From assembly GCA_902826395.1 (NCBI GenBank), contig CADEER010000015.1, positions 1 to 48,987 of the forward strand: a DNA stretch of 48,987 nucleotides, in the 5' to 3' direction. Both the position numbers and the translations under genes were made by a program. This document shows positions 7,515 through 15,313 of the stretch, in pieces. The notes under the pieces are model-generated. The model saw only the letters and a program-made list of their open reading frames with translations. It ran no database searches and was not told where the DNA came from. The stretch is from an uncultured bacterium. Lineage in GTDB: Bacteria; Desulfobacterota; Binatia; HRBIN30; CADEER01. Numbering within the stretch: the first letter of the stretch is position 1; each line of letters opens with the position of its first letter.

Positions 7515-7682
7515 ATGAAGATGGAGACGATGAAGAGATTGGTTACTGCGGCGGTGCTGGCCACTGCGCTCGTGGGAGTGGCGGCGTGCGAGGACGACGA
7601 CGGCGCGATCGAGAACGCGGGCGAACAGGTCCAGGACGCCGCCGACGACGCCAAAGACGCCGTCGACGACGCGATGGATTGA
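7515..7682 (+). CDS. Small lipoprotein, entericidin-like
   Basis: This 55-residue protein has a signal peptide ending in the lipobox VAAC with Cys25. A very acidic tail follows with repeated Asp-Asp-Ala units (ENAGEQVQDAADDAKDAVDD), predicted to be an amphipathic helix. The size and layout resemble entericidin-like small lipoproteins, but no exact family can be claimed. ATG at 7515 follows AGGAGGAGAG. It is first in a run of tiny envelope genes on the same strand and directly follows a sigma-54-like promoter. Confidence 0.8.
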   Translation: MKMETMKRLVTAAVLATALVGVAACEDDDGAIENAGEQVQDAADDAKDAVDDAMD

Positions 7683-7715
7683 GGCGTCGGACGCCGCAAG
7701 TAGTGGGCACCAGCG

Positions 7716-8084
7716 ATGGGAGTCGAGCGTGAAAGCGCCAGGCGCAACGGCGGAAATGGATCCGCGATCGATGCTTTCGTCGATGTCGTGCAGAGCAGCC
7801 AGGAAGTCGTGCTGCGGCGGCTCGACGTGTTGCGGCTCGAGTCTGAGCGCTGGGTGGAGCACCTGCGCGACGAAACTCTGAGTCTCGTTTTCGCGGGTCT
7901 GTTCGGCGCGGCCGCATGGGTCCTGTTGCTCGGTGCGGCGGTAGTGTTTCTCGCGCAGGAGATCGGGCTGGGCTGGGCGATGCTGGTGCTCGGCCTGGCA
8001 CATGCAGCCCTGGCGTTCCTAGTGCGGCGAGCCGTGCGCGGCGAGCGACCGACGCGGCCCGCGGTGAACGGAGATGGCGCGTGA
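7716..8084 (+). CDS. Phage holin family / YqjE-like membrane protein
   Basis: This 122-residue protein resembles the holin superfamily III / YqjE group (Phage_holin_3_6). An N-terminal helix (AIDAFVDVVQSSQEVVLRRL) precedes two adjacent membrane segments (SLVFAGLFGAAAWVLLLGAA and LGWAMLVLGLAHAALAFLV). Despite the name, such chromosomal copies next to DUF883/YtxH-type genes are not lysis genes but inner-membrane stress proteins. The stop overlaps the next start (GTGA), showing translational coupling. Confidence 0.75.
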   Translation: MGVERESARRNGGNGSAIDAFVDVVQSSQEVVLRRLDVLRLESERWVEHLRDETLSLVFAGLFGAAAWVLLLGAAVVFLAQEIGLGWAMLVLGLAHAALAFLVRRAVRGERPTRPAVNGDGA

Positions 8085-8383
8085 CCGAGGAAGCGGAGCG
8101 AACGGCGTTGCCCGACGCCGCCGAGGTCGCGCACGGCGCCGCGTTGGCTCATGCGGAGCAGGCCGATGGCCCGGACGCCGAGCTGGAGAGGGCCCGCAAC
8201 GCGGCGCGGCGCAGCGAGCAGGAGCTCGGGCGCGCACTGACGCGCCTGGAGCAGTCTATCCGCGAGCCGCTCGATGTTCGCGGCCACATTGGCGACGCGC
8301 CCATTCGCTGGCTGGCCGGTGCCTTCGTCATCGGCTTCCTCATCGGCAGGGCGGCGCGGGGGCCGCGCGGGTTCGACGACTGA
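8081..8383 (+). CDS. Small membrane-anchored protein, DUF883/DUF3618-like
   Basis: This 100-residue protein starts with GTG inside the previous gene's stop. The first 70 residues are a hydrophilic, probably helical region rich in Ala, Glu and Arg (ELERARNAARRSEQELGRAL). One membrane segment follows (RWLAGAFVIGFLIGRAARG). The layout is that of DUF883/DUF3618-type inner-membrane proteins, in some of which a ribosome-binding or envelope stress role is known (ElaB/YqjD). Assignment is by architecture only. Confidence 0.7.
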   Translation: MTEEAERTALPDAAEVAHGAALAHAEQADGPDAELERARNAARRSEQELGRALTRLEQSIREPLDVRGHIGDAPIRWLAGAFVIGFLIGRAARGPRGFDD

Positions 8384-8408
8384 ATTCTGAGAACAGCAGG
8401 AGGATGAC

Positions 8409-8597
8409 GTGAGCAACACGATGGAAGATATATTCAGCGGCCGCGTATCCGCCGACGAGGTGCGGGAGCGGCTCGGCGCGGATGTGGAGATGGCCCGCAA
8501 GCGCCTGACCCGGATGACGCGGCGCAGACCGCTTCTCGCCTGCGCGGTAGCCCTCGCCGCCGGCTACGTGGCCGGCCGCCTGGTGACTCGGTTGTGA
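8409..8597 (+). CDS. Tiny C-tail-anchored membrane protein, hypothetical
   Basis: This 62-residue protein starts at GTG 8409 after AGGAGG. An acidic/basic N-terminal helix (SADEVRERLGADVEMARKRL) is followed by one C-terminal membrane helix with a glycine zipper (LACAVALAAGYVAGRLVTRL). The tail resembles DUF883 proteins. It is part of the same tightly spaced operon and overlaps or abuts the next start. Confidence 0.68.
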   Translation: MSNTMEDIFSGRVSADEVRERLGADVEMARKRLTRMTRRRPLLACAVALAAGYVAGRLVTRL

Positions 8598-8599
8598 CC

Positions 8600-8992
8600 A
8601 TGTCGACCGCACAGGACAAGAATGCGGCGCGCCGGCGCGCGAGCACGCGGCGCGGCCAACCTCGGGTCTTCAGCGACGCGCGGCAGCTCGCATCCGATGC
8701 TTCGGCCGTAGCAGGCGACGCCCGGCGCATTGGCGCGGATATGCGGCGCATGATCACGGACCATCCGTTACAGGCGATCGCCGTCTCCGTCGGCGCCGGC
8801 TTCGTTGTCGCCGGTGGATTGTCGCCGGTGGTACTGCGCTCCTTTGGCGGCCTCGCGGGCCGCTTGGCGATGGTCGCCCTGACCAAACGCGCGGTCGAGA
8901 TGCTCGACGAGCGCACCGGTAGCAGCGCTGAGCGAGCGAGCAGCACGCGCAGCGCCGCATCGCGTCGTTCCCGCGGCGCGGCACAACACTGA
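8600..8992 (+). CDS. Small membrane protein, DUF883-like
   Basis: This protein of about 130 residues has a basic N-terminus, a helical region ([20 protein letters not shown]), and hydrophobic segments ([23 protein letters not shown]). Its tail is Ser/Arg-rich. Start choice is open: ATG at 8600, or GTG at 8594 overlapping the previous stop. No firm family was recognised; position and layout group it with its neighbours as an envelope protein. Confidence 0.68.
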   Translation: MSTAQDKNAARRRASTRRGQPRVFSDARQLASDASAVAGDARRIGADMRRMITDHPLQAIAVSVGAGFVVAGGLSPVVLRSFGGLAGRLAMVALTKRAVEMLDERTGSSAERASSTRSAASRRSRGAAQH

Positions 8993-9013
8993 GAAACGAA
9001 AGCGAGGTGAATC

Positions 9014-9271
9014 ATGTCTACGGACTTCGAATCCATGATCAAGCAGTTCATCAGCGATCACCGTCGGACACCGGCGGCCGCGTCGACGGACATCGTGCCG
9101 ACGATGGCGGTGTTCGGTATCGGCCTGCTCGTCGGCGCCGGGGTCGCGCTGTTGTTTGCCCCTGCGAGCGGCGAAGAGCTGCGCGAGGAACTCTCGGCGC
9201 AACTCGACGAGCTCAAGAACCGGGTCGTCGGCGGCGAGGATGCCGCGCCGGAACCGGCCGGCGACTTCTGA
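9014..9271 (+). CDS. YtxH domain-containing protein
   Basis: This 85-residue protein has an N-terminal hydrophilic part, one membrane helix ([20 protein letters not shown]) and the YtxH hallmark [12 protein letters not shown] followed by a helical tail. YtxH proteins are general-stress proteins in Bacillus; the molecular role is unknown. ATG at 9014 follows AAGCGAGG. It is the last gene before a new putative promoter at 9285-9353. Confidence 0.85.
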   Translation: MSTDFESMIKQFISDHRRTPAAASTDIVPTMAVFGIGLLVGAGVALLFAPASGEELREELSAQLDELKNRVVGGEDAAPEPAGDF

Positions 9272-9284
9272 ACACACGCGCCGG

Positions 9285-9299
9285 GAGCAGGATTTACAA
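9285..9299. promoter_or_regulatory. Putative activator site E
   Basis: GAGCAG-GAT-TTACAA matches 10 of 12 positions of YTGYAG-N3-YTRCAA. It lies about 119 nt before the DUF1328 start and 40 bp upstream of a -24/-12-like element. Confidence 0.4.
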
Positions 9300-9336
9300 A
9301 GCCGCTGCAACTCTAGGCGCCAGCCGCGGATCGGCC

Positions 9337-9353
9337 CTGGCTGGCGGTATGCC
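9337..9353 (+). promoter_or_regulatory. Sigma-54-like promoter for the DUF1328 gene
   Basis: CTGGCTGGCGGTATGCC keeps GG-N10-GC and CTGGC, but the downstream block is ATGC instead of TTGC. It is weaker than the others. Confidence 0.35.
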
Positions 9354-9417
9354 GATGCGCGATAGGCACGATTCTAGCTTTGTCTTTGCCCGAGATTGGG
9401 ACGAGAGGAGATTAAAC

Positions 9418-9585
9418 ATGCTCAGTTGGTCCGTAACGTTCTTCATCATTGCGATCATCGCCGCGCTGTTTGGATTCGGAGGCATTGCGGGTACGGCCGC
9501 CGGCATCGCGAAGATCCTGTTCTTGGTCTTCCTGGTGTTGTTCGTGGTGTCGCTGGTCGTGCCGCGAGTTCGGCCGCCAGTCTGA
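9418..9585 (+). CDS. DUF1328 family membrane protein (YtjA-like)
   Basis: This 55-residue protein is nearly all hydrophobic, with two membrane helices ([20 protein letters not shown] and [18 protein letters not shown]). The family-typical [18 protein letters not shown] is intact. ATG at 9418 follows GAGAGGAG. DUF1328 genes are often associated with stress and CBS/USP-type genes in proteobacteria. Its function is unknown. Confidence 0.9.
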   Translation: MLSWSVTFFIIAIIAALFGFGGIAGTAAGIAKILFLVFLVLFVVSLVVPRVRPPV

Positions 9586-9692
9586 CCATCGAGGCCGGCG
9601 GCGGCGCGACAGCTCTGGTGCGCGTCGCCGCCGGTCGCCGTTCGGCCTCCGTGGATACGCGGTAGTGCCGGCGGAAGAACCAGAAGGTCGCA

Positions 9693-10358
9693 ATGGCTCT
9701 GGCTCTACTCCTGGACGACGACCGTCCGACTCTCGAGGCGCTCGCCGACGTGGTGAGCCGCGAGGGATTGGAAACGCAGACCGCGAGAACGGTCGCGGAA
9801 GCTGTCGAGGTGCTGCGCGACAAATCACCGGATCTCATCATCACCGATCTGATGTTGCCGGACGGTCGCGGCCTCGACCTGATGCAGCACATCGCGCCTC
9901 CCTGCGATCCGGAGGTCATCCTCATCACCGGCCACGCGACGGAGGAAACGGCGGCCGAGGCGCGCCGCTTCGGGGTACTCGACTATCTCACCAAGCCGGT
10001 CGACCTGGTGCGCCTGCCGATCGTGGTCGCCAATGCGTCGCGGACGCACGACTTGAAGAATCAGATCGGCGCGCTGCGCAAGGAGTTGCGCCGCATCCCG
10101 ACGATTGCCGCGAGCTCACGAGATGTGCGCGACGTCGACGGCCCGCAGAGTCGCCGCGAAAGTCTCTCGTGCGCTACCGGTGCGGTCGGTGGCCGCTCGA
10201 TTCAGATTCCCGTCGGCGTGTCGATCGCCGAGGCCGAGAAGCAACTCATCTTCGCGACCCTCGATTTGTGCGCGGGGAACAAACAGCGCGCGGCGGATAC
10301 GCTCGGCGTGAGTTTGAAGACACTCTACAACCGGCTGAACTCGTACGACCGGCAGTGA
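9693..10358 (+). CDS. Response regulator: receiver plus Fis-type HTH, no AAA+ domain
   Basis: This 221-residue protein has a receiver domain with acidic pocket Asp8-10, phospho-acceptor Asp52 (IITDLMLPDG), Thr in LITGH and Lys in DYLTKPV. A linker of about 50 residues leads to a C-terminal Fis/NtrC-type HTH (residues about 178-218, EKQLIFATLDLCAGNKQRAA). NtrC-family activators have a sigma-54-contacting AAA+ domain between these parts. It is absent here, as in the ActR/RegA group. It is convergent with a histidine kinase gene, its likely partner. It might bind the palindromes in the first 12 kb, but that is speculation. Confidence 0.92.
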   Translation: MALALLLDDDRPTLEALADVVSREGLETQTARTVAEAVEVLRDKSPDLIITDLMLPDGRGLDLMQHIAPPCDPEVILITGHATEETAAEARRFGVLDYLTKPVDLVRLPIVVANASRTHDLKNQIGALRKELRRIPTIAASSRDVRDVDGPQSRRESLSCATGAVGGRSIQIPVGVSIAEAEKQLIFATLDLCAGNKQRAADTLGVSLKTLYNRLNSYDRQ

Positions 10359-10370
10359 AGCGCGGCTTCA
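10356..10370. terminator. Short palindrome joining two stop codons
   Basis: TGAAGC-GCG-GCTTCA is a perfect 6-bp stem whose two ends are the stop codons of the convergent regulator and kinase genes. It is a weak, bidirectional terminator candidate. Confidence 0.35.
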
Positions 10371-11528
10371 GCCGGCGAGTGGGATGCGAATCGTGAAACG
10401 AGTTCCCTCGCCGACGGCGGAATCCGCGTCTATCTCTCCGCCGAGGCTGTGAACGCACTCGTGGACGATGACCAGACCCAGCCCGGTGCCGGGAACCACG
10501 CCGGCGCGCCGGCCGCGAAAGAAGCGATCGAAGATGCGCGGCAGATCCTCCCCATCGATGCCGACGCCATTGTCGCTGACGACGACCTCGAGGCGCCCCG
10601 CGTCGTCGATCCGCGACTCGACGCGCACCCAGCGCGCCGGCTTCCCCGGGTCGCAGTACTTGATCGCGTTGCCGATCAGGTTGGTGACCGCCAGCTCGAG
10701 CTTGCCGATGTCGAGCGTCACCGTCGGAGTGGGCTCGACGATCGTGATCTCCACGGCGTTGGCGGCGGCAGCTTCGCCGAGTTGGTCGGCGAGGTTGCGC
10801 AAGGAGCCGCCCAGGTCGACCTCCTGGATCGCCGGCGAGCTGTCGTCGCGGCGAAATCCGGCCAGTGCTTCGAGGCCGACCAGCAGGGCGTAGGTGCGAT
10901 CGACGCTGCCCTGGATCAGATCGATCAATGTCTTTCGCTCCTCCGGTGTGGCGGCATCCTTCTCGGCGAGCAGCGCGGCGACGATGCGCAGCGTGTTCAT
11001 GGGGCCGCGCATCTCGTGGCTGAGCATCCGGTTGAAGTCTTCGAGATGCTGGCGCTGGCGTCCGATGGTGGCGGAGTACTCGCTGATGAAGGTGTCGACG
11101 GTTGCCTGCATCAGCACGCGCATCGCGCGGTTGATCCGCCGTACCACGTCGACGGCTTCGGCCGCGTTTGGATCGATACCTTCGCTGTTCAGCTCGCCGA
11201 CGGCGAATCCCTCGAGGATCGATGTGAGGATGTCGAACTCGCGGAGGATTTGATGCACGGAGGCGTTCTGCTCGTGGCGCAGTCGCCCCAGCTCGCCGGC
11301 CTTGTGGAGTACCGGCGAGCTGACCTCGACCGCATTCTCGGCGGGCGCCGACAGGTAGGCCGCGATCTCTTCGAGCAGCGCGGGGACGTGGTCGAGCAGC
11401 TTCTCGCTGGGGAAGATGTCGCGCTCGTCGACCGGGAGGATGTCCGAGAGCTGCTTCAGCCACTCTCGGCTCAAGGCGATCCTGGCGTCGCGAAGTCGCC
11501 GGGCGACGTGTTCGTTGAACGAGCTCAT
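10368..11528 (-). CDS. Soluble sensor histidine kinase with RsbRD-like N-terminus
   Basis: This 386-residue kinase has no membrane segment. Residues 1-110 look like the RsbRD N-terminal (globin-like) sensor domain. The phospho-acceptor is His171 (MLSHEMRGPMN). N-box LIGNAIKY, G1 SDNGVGID and G2 GTGLGLVI are intact. The ATG at 11526-11528 gives MSSFNEHVARRL, the usual start of this domain. RsbRD-type domains sense internal signals in stress pathways. The convergent response regulator is its probable substrate, with only 9 bp between the two stops. Confidence 0.9.
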   Translation of the reverse strand: MSSFNEHVARRLRDARIALSREWLKQLSDILPVDERDIFPSEKLLDHVPALLEEIAAYLSAPAENAVEVSSPVLHKAGELGRLRHEQNASVHQILREFDILTSILEGFAVGELNSEGIDPNAAEAVDVVRRINRAMRVLMQATVDTFISEYSATIGRQRQHLEDFNRMLSHEMRGPMNTLRIVAALLAEKDAATPEERKTLIDLIQGSVDRTYALLVGLEALAGFRRDDSSPAIQEVDLGGSLRNLADQLGEAAAANAVEITIVEPTPTVTLDIGKLELAVTNLIGNAIKYCDPGKPARWVRVESRIDDAGRLEVVVSDNGVGIDGEDLPRIFDRFFRGRRAGVVPGTGLGLVIVHECVHSLGGEIDADSAVGEGTRFTIRIPLAG

Positions 11529-11629
11529 AATCTCTGCGACACGAAGTGCCTCCGCTATCAAGCACTCGCGGGGGTATTCAACGCAAGGGATCGTTGTGCG
11601 GCAGCACGACTCCGAGGAGGGCGGGCGAG

Positions 11630-12022
11630 ATGGACGCGCAGGGGATGCGGCGCATCATGGAGCGATATCTCGAGCTGGTCGCCGCCGGCGACGTCGACGC
11701 GATCGTCGCGTTGATGAGCGACGACGTGGCCGTGGAGGATCCCGTCGGCGGGCCGCCCGGCACCCACGTCGTCGGCCGTGATCGGGTGCGCGAGTTCTTC
11801 GCCGCGGGGTTTGCCCGGTCCCGACCCCGCCCGACGCCCACGGGGCCGATCTGCACCACCGCGGGTCGCGAGGCGGCGATGTTGTTCCGACTCGCCCTCA
11901 CGCTGAAGGGGCGAAACCTCGAGGTCGACGTCGTCGACGTCATGAGGTTCGACGCCGCCGGCCGCATCGAGTCGCTGCGCGCCTTCTGGAATGCAGCGGA
12001 GATGCGCGCCGCCGAGGAGTAG
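11630..12022 (+). CDS. SnoaL-like / ketosteroid isomerase-like protein
   Basis: This 130-residue protein has the NTF2-like fold pattern: MERYLELVAAGDVDAIVALM, then VAVEDPVGGPP, a GRDRVREFF helix, and beta strands ending MRFDAAGRIESLRAFWN. Family members are small-molecule isomerases, cyclases or binding proteins. ATG at 11630 follows GAGGAGGGCGGGCGAG. It is divergent from the histidine kinase. The substrate cannot be told from sequence. Confidence 0.82.
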   Translation: MDAQGMRRIMERYLELVAAGDVDAIVALMSDDVAVEDPVGGPPGTHVVGRDRVREFFAAGFARSRPRPTPTGPICTTAGREAAMLFRLALTLKGRNLEVDVVDVMRFDAAGRIESLRAFWNAAEMRAAEE

Positions 12023-12064
12023 TAGGGCGGATTCTCGGATCTGGGAAAGAGGGGCTTCGATTTG

Positions 12065-12079
12065 TTGCAGATGCTCAAC
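12065..12079. promoter_or_regulatory. Putative activator site F (weak)
   Basis: TTGCAG-ATG-CTCAAC has a perfect left half and a poor right half (9 of 12 matches). Its spacing to the start codon (about 105 nt) and to the -24 element (44 bp) fits the other sites. Confidence 0.28.
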
Positions 12080-12120
12080 ATTGCACCCAGTTGAAGGCAA
12101 TCCAGGAGGTCGATCTCGGG

Positions 12121-12137
12121 TCGGCAGGAGTCTTGCT
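12121..12137 (+). promoter_or_regulatory. Sigma-54-like promoter for the USP operon
   Basis: TCGGCAGGAGTCTTGCT has GG-N10-GC, GGCA and a full TTGCT block. The predicted transcription start is near 12148, about 36 nt before the ATG. Confidence 0.5.
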
Positions 12138-12183
12138 GTGTAGAAGGGTGGGAAGCAGCGAGTATCTGGGAGGATCGCGGACC

Positions 12184-13080
12184 ATGGATGAGTTGAAACG
12201 GATTGGTGTCGGCATCGACTTTCGCGATCGGACGGAGCACGTCGTGAGCTGCGCTGCTCGATTGGCGCGTAGCAGCGGTGCGGCGCTCGATCTAATCCAC
12301 GTCGTTCCGTCGCCGCGATTGTATGATCGGGTTCGGGCCGGGACGTCCGGTCCCGATCTCGAAGCGGCGCTCGCCTCGGCGCGCGATCGAATGGCGATCG
12401 CCGCCGGCCGAGCCACGGCAGGGTTGGATGTGCACACCGATGTGTCGATCGGCGCCCCGGCGGAGGACATCGCAAAACGCGCGAGATTGCTCGGCGACGA
12501 GCTGTTGATCGTCGGGCCCTCGACGCGGCATCGCCCGGGTTGGTTCGGCGTCGGCCGCACCGTGAGTCGCCTGCTGCATAGCGCGGAGTTGCCGGTGCTG
12601 ATCGCCAAAGGCGACCTCGCCGAGGAGCCGGCGCGAATCCTCGCCACGACGGACTTCTCGGATGCCTCGCAACCAGCTCTCGTCGAGGCGGTGAAGCTTG
12701 CGCGGCTGTGGGGCGCGGAGCTCATCCTGCTGCACGTCCTGGAGCCGCTCTTCCACCTGCACGGCCTGACCGCGACGATTGCCGGCGAGAGCGAGATCTA
12801 TGCGGTCGAGCCGGCCGACCTCGAGCCGGAGTGGCAGGCGGTGGTCGGACAGCTTCCATTGGACGGAATCCCCCATCGCCTGGAGGTCGTAAAGGGAGAG
12901 GCGGTGGCCGAGATCGTCGCCGCGGCCGACAACGTCGATGCGGATCTGCTGGTCATCGGCGCGCACGGCCGTTCGGCGATGGCGCGGGCTCTGGTCGGCA
13001 GCTCGACGGAGGCGGTGCTCGAAGAATACAGCGGCCCGATGCTGGTGGTGCCCGCGATCGCCGAGGCATCCGCGGAGTGA
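12184..13080 (+). CDS. Tandem universal stress protein (two UspA domains)
   Basis: This 298-residue protein has two UspA-like domains. The first (residues about 5-138, RIGVGIDFRDRTEHVVSCAA) has a degenerate nucleotide loop (GPSTRHRPGWFGVGRTVSRL). The second (about 155-290) carries the ATP-binding GxxGx(9)G[ST] pattern as GAHGRSAMARALVGSSTEAV. Such tandem proteins act in stress survival and anaerobic or dormant states. It heads an operon; the next gene starts inside its stop codon (GTGA). A sigma-54-like element lies upstream. Confidence 0.93.
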   Translation: MDELKRIGVGIDFRDRTEHVVSCAARLARSSGAALDLIHVVPSPRLYDRVRAGTSGPDLEAALASARDRMAIAAGRATAGLDVHTDVSIGAPAEDIAKRARLLGDELLIVGPSTRHRPGWFGVGRTVSRLLHSAELPVLIAKGDLAEEPARILATTDFSDASQPALVEAVKLARLWGAELILLHVLEPLFHLHGLTATIAGESEIYAVEPADLEPEWQAVVGQLPLDGIPHRLEVVKGEAVAEIVAAADNVDADLLVIGAHGRSAMARALVGSSTEAVLEEYSGPMLVVPAIAEASAE

Positions 13081-14687
13081 GCTCGGTGTTACCGTCGTCG
13101 ATCCAGCATGCCGATGGCGGTCTACCCGAGCTCGTTCGGGCCATGCTGGATCCGGCGCTCTATCCGCTCCCGACGGCGCGCGTCGAGCTGGTGCAGACCC
13201 ACATCTCGTACGTCTTCCTCAACGACACCGAGGTTTACAAGGTGAAGAAGCCGGTGCGCTTCTCGTTCCTCGATTTCTCGTCGCTCGAGCGCCGCCGCCA
13301 CTTCTGCGGCGAAGAGGTGCGGCTCAACCGCCGCCTGGCGCCCGACACCTATCTCGGCGTCGTATCGCTGCGCGCCGACCATGGCGGCTACCGGCTCGGC
13401 GAAGCGGACGCCGCGGATGCCGTCGAGTACGCGGTGCGGATGAAGCGCCTGCCGGGCGAGCAGATGTTCTCTGAGATCCTCCGCCGCGGCGCCGCCGCTG
13501 AGTCGCACATCGAGCGCATCGCGCACCGCCTCGTCGAGTTTCACGGTTCCGTCGACGGAGGTCCCGAGGTGGCGGCGAACGGCTCTCCGGAGGCGCTGCG
13601 TGCGACGATGGACGGCGACTTTTCGGAGTGCGAGCGCTATCGCGGCATCACGATCGACACCGCCGACGATCGGAATCTGCAGGAGTTCTGTCGCCGCTTC
13701 GTCGATCAGCATCAGGAGGTGTTCCGCGCCCGGCAGCGCGGTGGCCGGATTCGCGAGTGTCACGGCGACATGCGAGCTGAGCACATCTGTTTCGTCGACG
13801 GCTTGCAGTTCATCGATTGCATTGAGTTCGATGCCCGTTTTCGCAACCGCGACGTCGCCGCGGAGGTGGCATTCCTGGCGATGGACATCGAGCACCTCGG
13901 TCGGCCCGACCTGGCGCGCCGGCTGGTCGATGTCTACGCGGGCGCATGCGGCGATGCCGAGCTGCCGTTTCTGGTCCCGTTCTACGAGTGCTACTTCGCC
14001 TACATCCGCGGCAAGGTGCAGAGCCTGAAGAGCCTCGAAGCGGAGGTCGCGGCGGCGGATCGCGACGCAGCGGTGCGCGACGCGGCCGCCTTCTTTGCGC
14101 AGGCGGGCCGCTACACGTGGGCGTACTCGCCAGCGCTGGTCGTCGTCTCGGGACTCAGCGGCAGCGGCAAGACGACGGTCGCCGCGGCGCTGCACGAGCG
14201 CCTCGGCTTTGCGCACTTCAACTCCGATGTCGTGCGCAAGGAGATCGCCGGCCTTGCCACCGGTGTACCGGCCGCCGAGCGCGACAAGCAGTGGTTGTAC
14301 TCCTCGGAGCTGAACCGACGCACCTACGAGCGTCTGCGCGAGTTGGCGCGGGCGGAGCTCGAAGCGGGCCGCGGTGTCATCGTCGACGCGACGTTTCAGC
14401 GCGCGGCGCATCGCGCGGTGTTCGCGGAGCTCGCGCGCGAGCTTGCGCTGCCGGTGCTGTTCGTCGAATGCGTTTGCGACGAGGCGGAGGTCCGCCGCCG
14501 CCTCGTCGCTCGGAGCCGCTCCCGCACCGGTGCGTCCGATGCCGACTGGGAGGTCTACGTCCGCCAGCGGCAGAACTACGAGCCGTTCACCGCTGCCGAG
14601 CCGCATCATCGAGTCGATACTCTTCGCCCGGCTCCGGAGATTGCGGCTCGCGTCGAGGAGCTCTTGAGATCTCGTTTGGAGGTATGA
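13077..14687 (+). CDS. Bifunctional aminoglycoside phosphotransferase-like / P-loop kinase
   Basis: This 536-residue protein has two kinase modules. The N-terminal part is APH-like, with Brenner loop ECHGDMRAEHICF near residue 227 and metal site FIDCIEFDARFR. The C-terminal part is an AAA_33/gluconate-kinase-like domain with Walker A SGLSGSGKTT near 358 and an R-rich lid (RRRLVARSRSRTG). The substrate is unknown, and antibiotic resistance is unlikely in this context. GTG at 13077 overlaps the USP stop; GTG 13086 is an alternative. A decayed second copy of its last ~75 residues lies at 24799-25059. Confidence 0.88.
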   Translation: MSSVLPSSIQHADGGLPELVRAMLDPALYPLPTARVELVQTHISYVFLNDTEVYKVKKPVRFSFLDFSSLERRRHFCGEEVRLNRRLAPDTYLGVVSLRADHGGYRLGEADAADAVEYAVRMKRLPGEQMFSEILRRGAAAESHIERIAHRLVEFHGSVDGGPEVAANGSPEALRATMDGDFSECERYRGITIDTADDRNLQEFCRRFVDQHQEVFRARQRGGRIRECHGDMRAEHICFVDGLQFIDCIEFDARFRNRDVAAEVAFLAMDIEHLGRPDLARRLVDVYAGACGDAELPFLVPFYECYFAYIRGKVQSLKSLEAEVAAADRDAAVRDAAAFFAQAGRYTWAYSPALVVVSGLSGSGKTTVAAALHERLGFAHFNSDVVRKEIAGLATGVPAAERDKQWLYSSELNRRTYERLRELARAELEAGRGVIVDATFQRAAHRAVFAELARELALPVLFVECVCDEAEVRRRLVARSRSRTGASDADWEVYVRQRQNYEPFTAAEPHHRVDTLRPAPEIAARVEELLRSRLEV

Positions 14688-14692
14688 CGTTG

Positions 14693-15295
14693 ATGTTGGT
14701 CGAGCAATGGATGTCGAAGAAGACCGTGACGGCGCGGCGATCGGATTCGGTCGGCGAGGCGCAGCGGGCGCTGACCCGGCACGCGATCCGCCAGTTGCCG
14801 GTGGTCGAGCGCGGCCGCCTGATCGGTATCGTGACGGATCGCGATTTGCGCTCGGCGCCTCCCGAGGCCCGCAAAGTTCAAGACGTGATGAGCTTCGAGC
14901 CCCGCACCGTCGACGCCGCGGAGTCGATCGATTCCGCGGCGCACCTGATGCGCACCTGGAAGGTCAACGCCTTGCCGGTGGTGCGCAAGGGCAAGCTGGC
15001 GGGCGTGATCACGACCAGCGATCTGTTGGATGCCTTCATCGCCCTCAGCGGCGCCGCTGAGCCTTCGTATCGGCTGGTCATCGTGCCCGCCGCGCGCTCG
15101 CGTCTGCGCTCGATCGGGCAGGTGATCGAGGGGACGCACTCCGAGGTGCGCTGGCTGCGCGAAACGGGCAAGGGCAGATCCCGCCAGGCGCACGCCCGAG
15201 TCGTGACCAACGACGTCGACTCGGTGGTCACGGCCCTGGAGGCTGCCGGCCATGCGGTGATCGCCACGGTGACGTCGAAGGCGCCAGGAGCCTGA
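14693..15295 (+). CDS. Two-CBS-domain protein with C-terminal ACT-like domain
   Basis: This 200-residue protein has CBS1 (VEQWMSKKTVTARRSDSV to IGIVTDRDL) and CBS2 (VQDVMSFEPRTVDAAESI to AGVITTSDLLDAF), then an ACT-like segment (YRLVIVPAARSRLRSIGQVI to HAVIATV). CBS pairs bind adenosine nucleotides and sense energy state. Two starts are possible. ATG 14684 overlaps the previous stop but lies only 1-2 nt from TTGGAGG. ATG 14693 is about 10 nt from it and gives MLVEQWMSKK, so it was preferred. Next to an AMP phosphorylase-like enzyme, AMP/ATP sensing is plausible. Confidence 0.9.
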   Translation: MLVEQWMSKKTVTARRSDSVGEAQRALTRHAIRQLPVVERGRLIGIVTDRDLRSAPPEARKVQDVMSFEPRTVDAAESIDSAAHLMRTWKVNALPVVRKGKLAGVITTSDLLDAFIALSGAAEPSYRLVIVPAARSRLRSIGQVIEGTHSEVRWLRETGKGRSRQAHARVVTNDVDSVVTALEAAGHAVIATVTSKAPGA

Positions 15296-15313
15296 GGAAG
15301 GTGAGGCATCGCC

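Noticed and set aside
7716..8084. Prophage remnant suggested by the holin-like gene
   Set aside because: No other phage gene is nearby. The neighbours are chromosomal stress-type membrane proteins.
13077..14687. Aminoglycoside resistance gene
   Set aside because: The APH-like domain is fused to a P-loop kinase inside a metabolic stress operon; this family is not a known resistance determinant.
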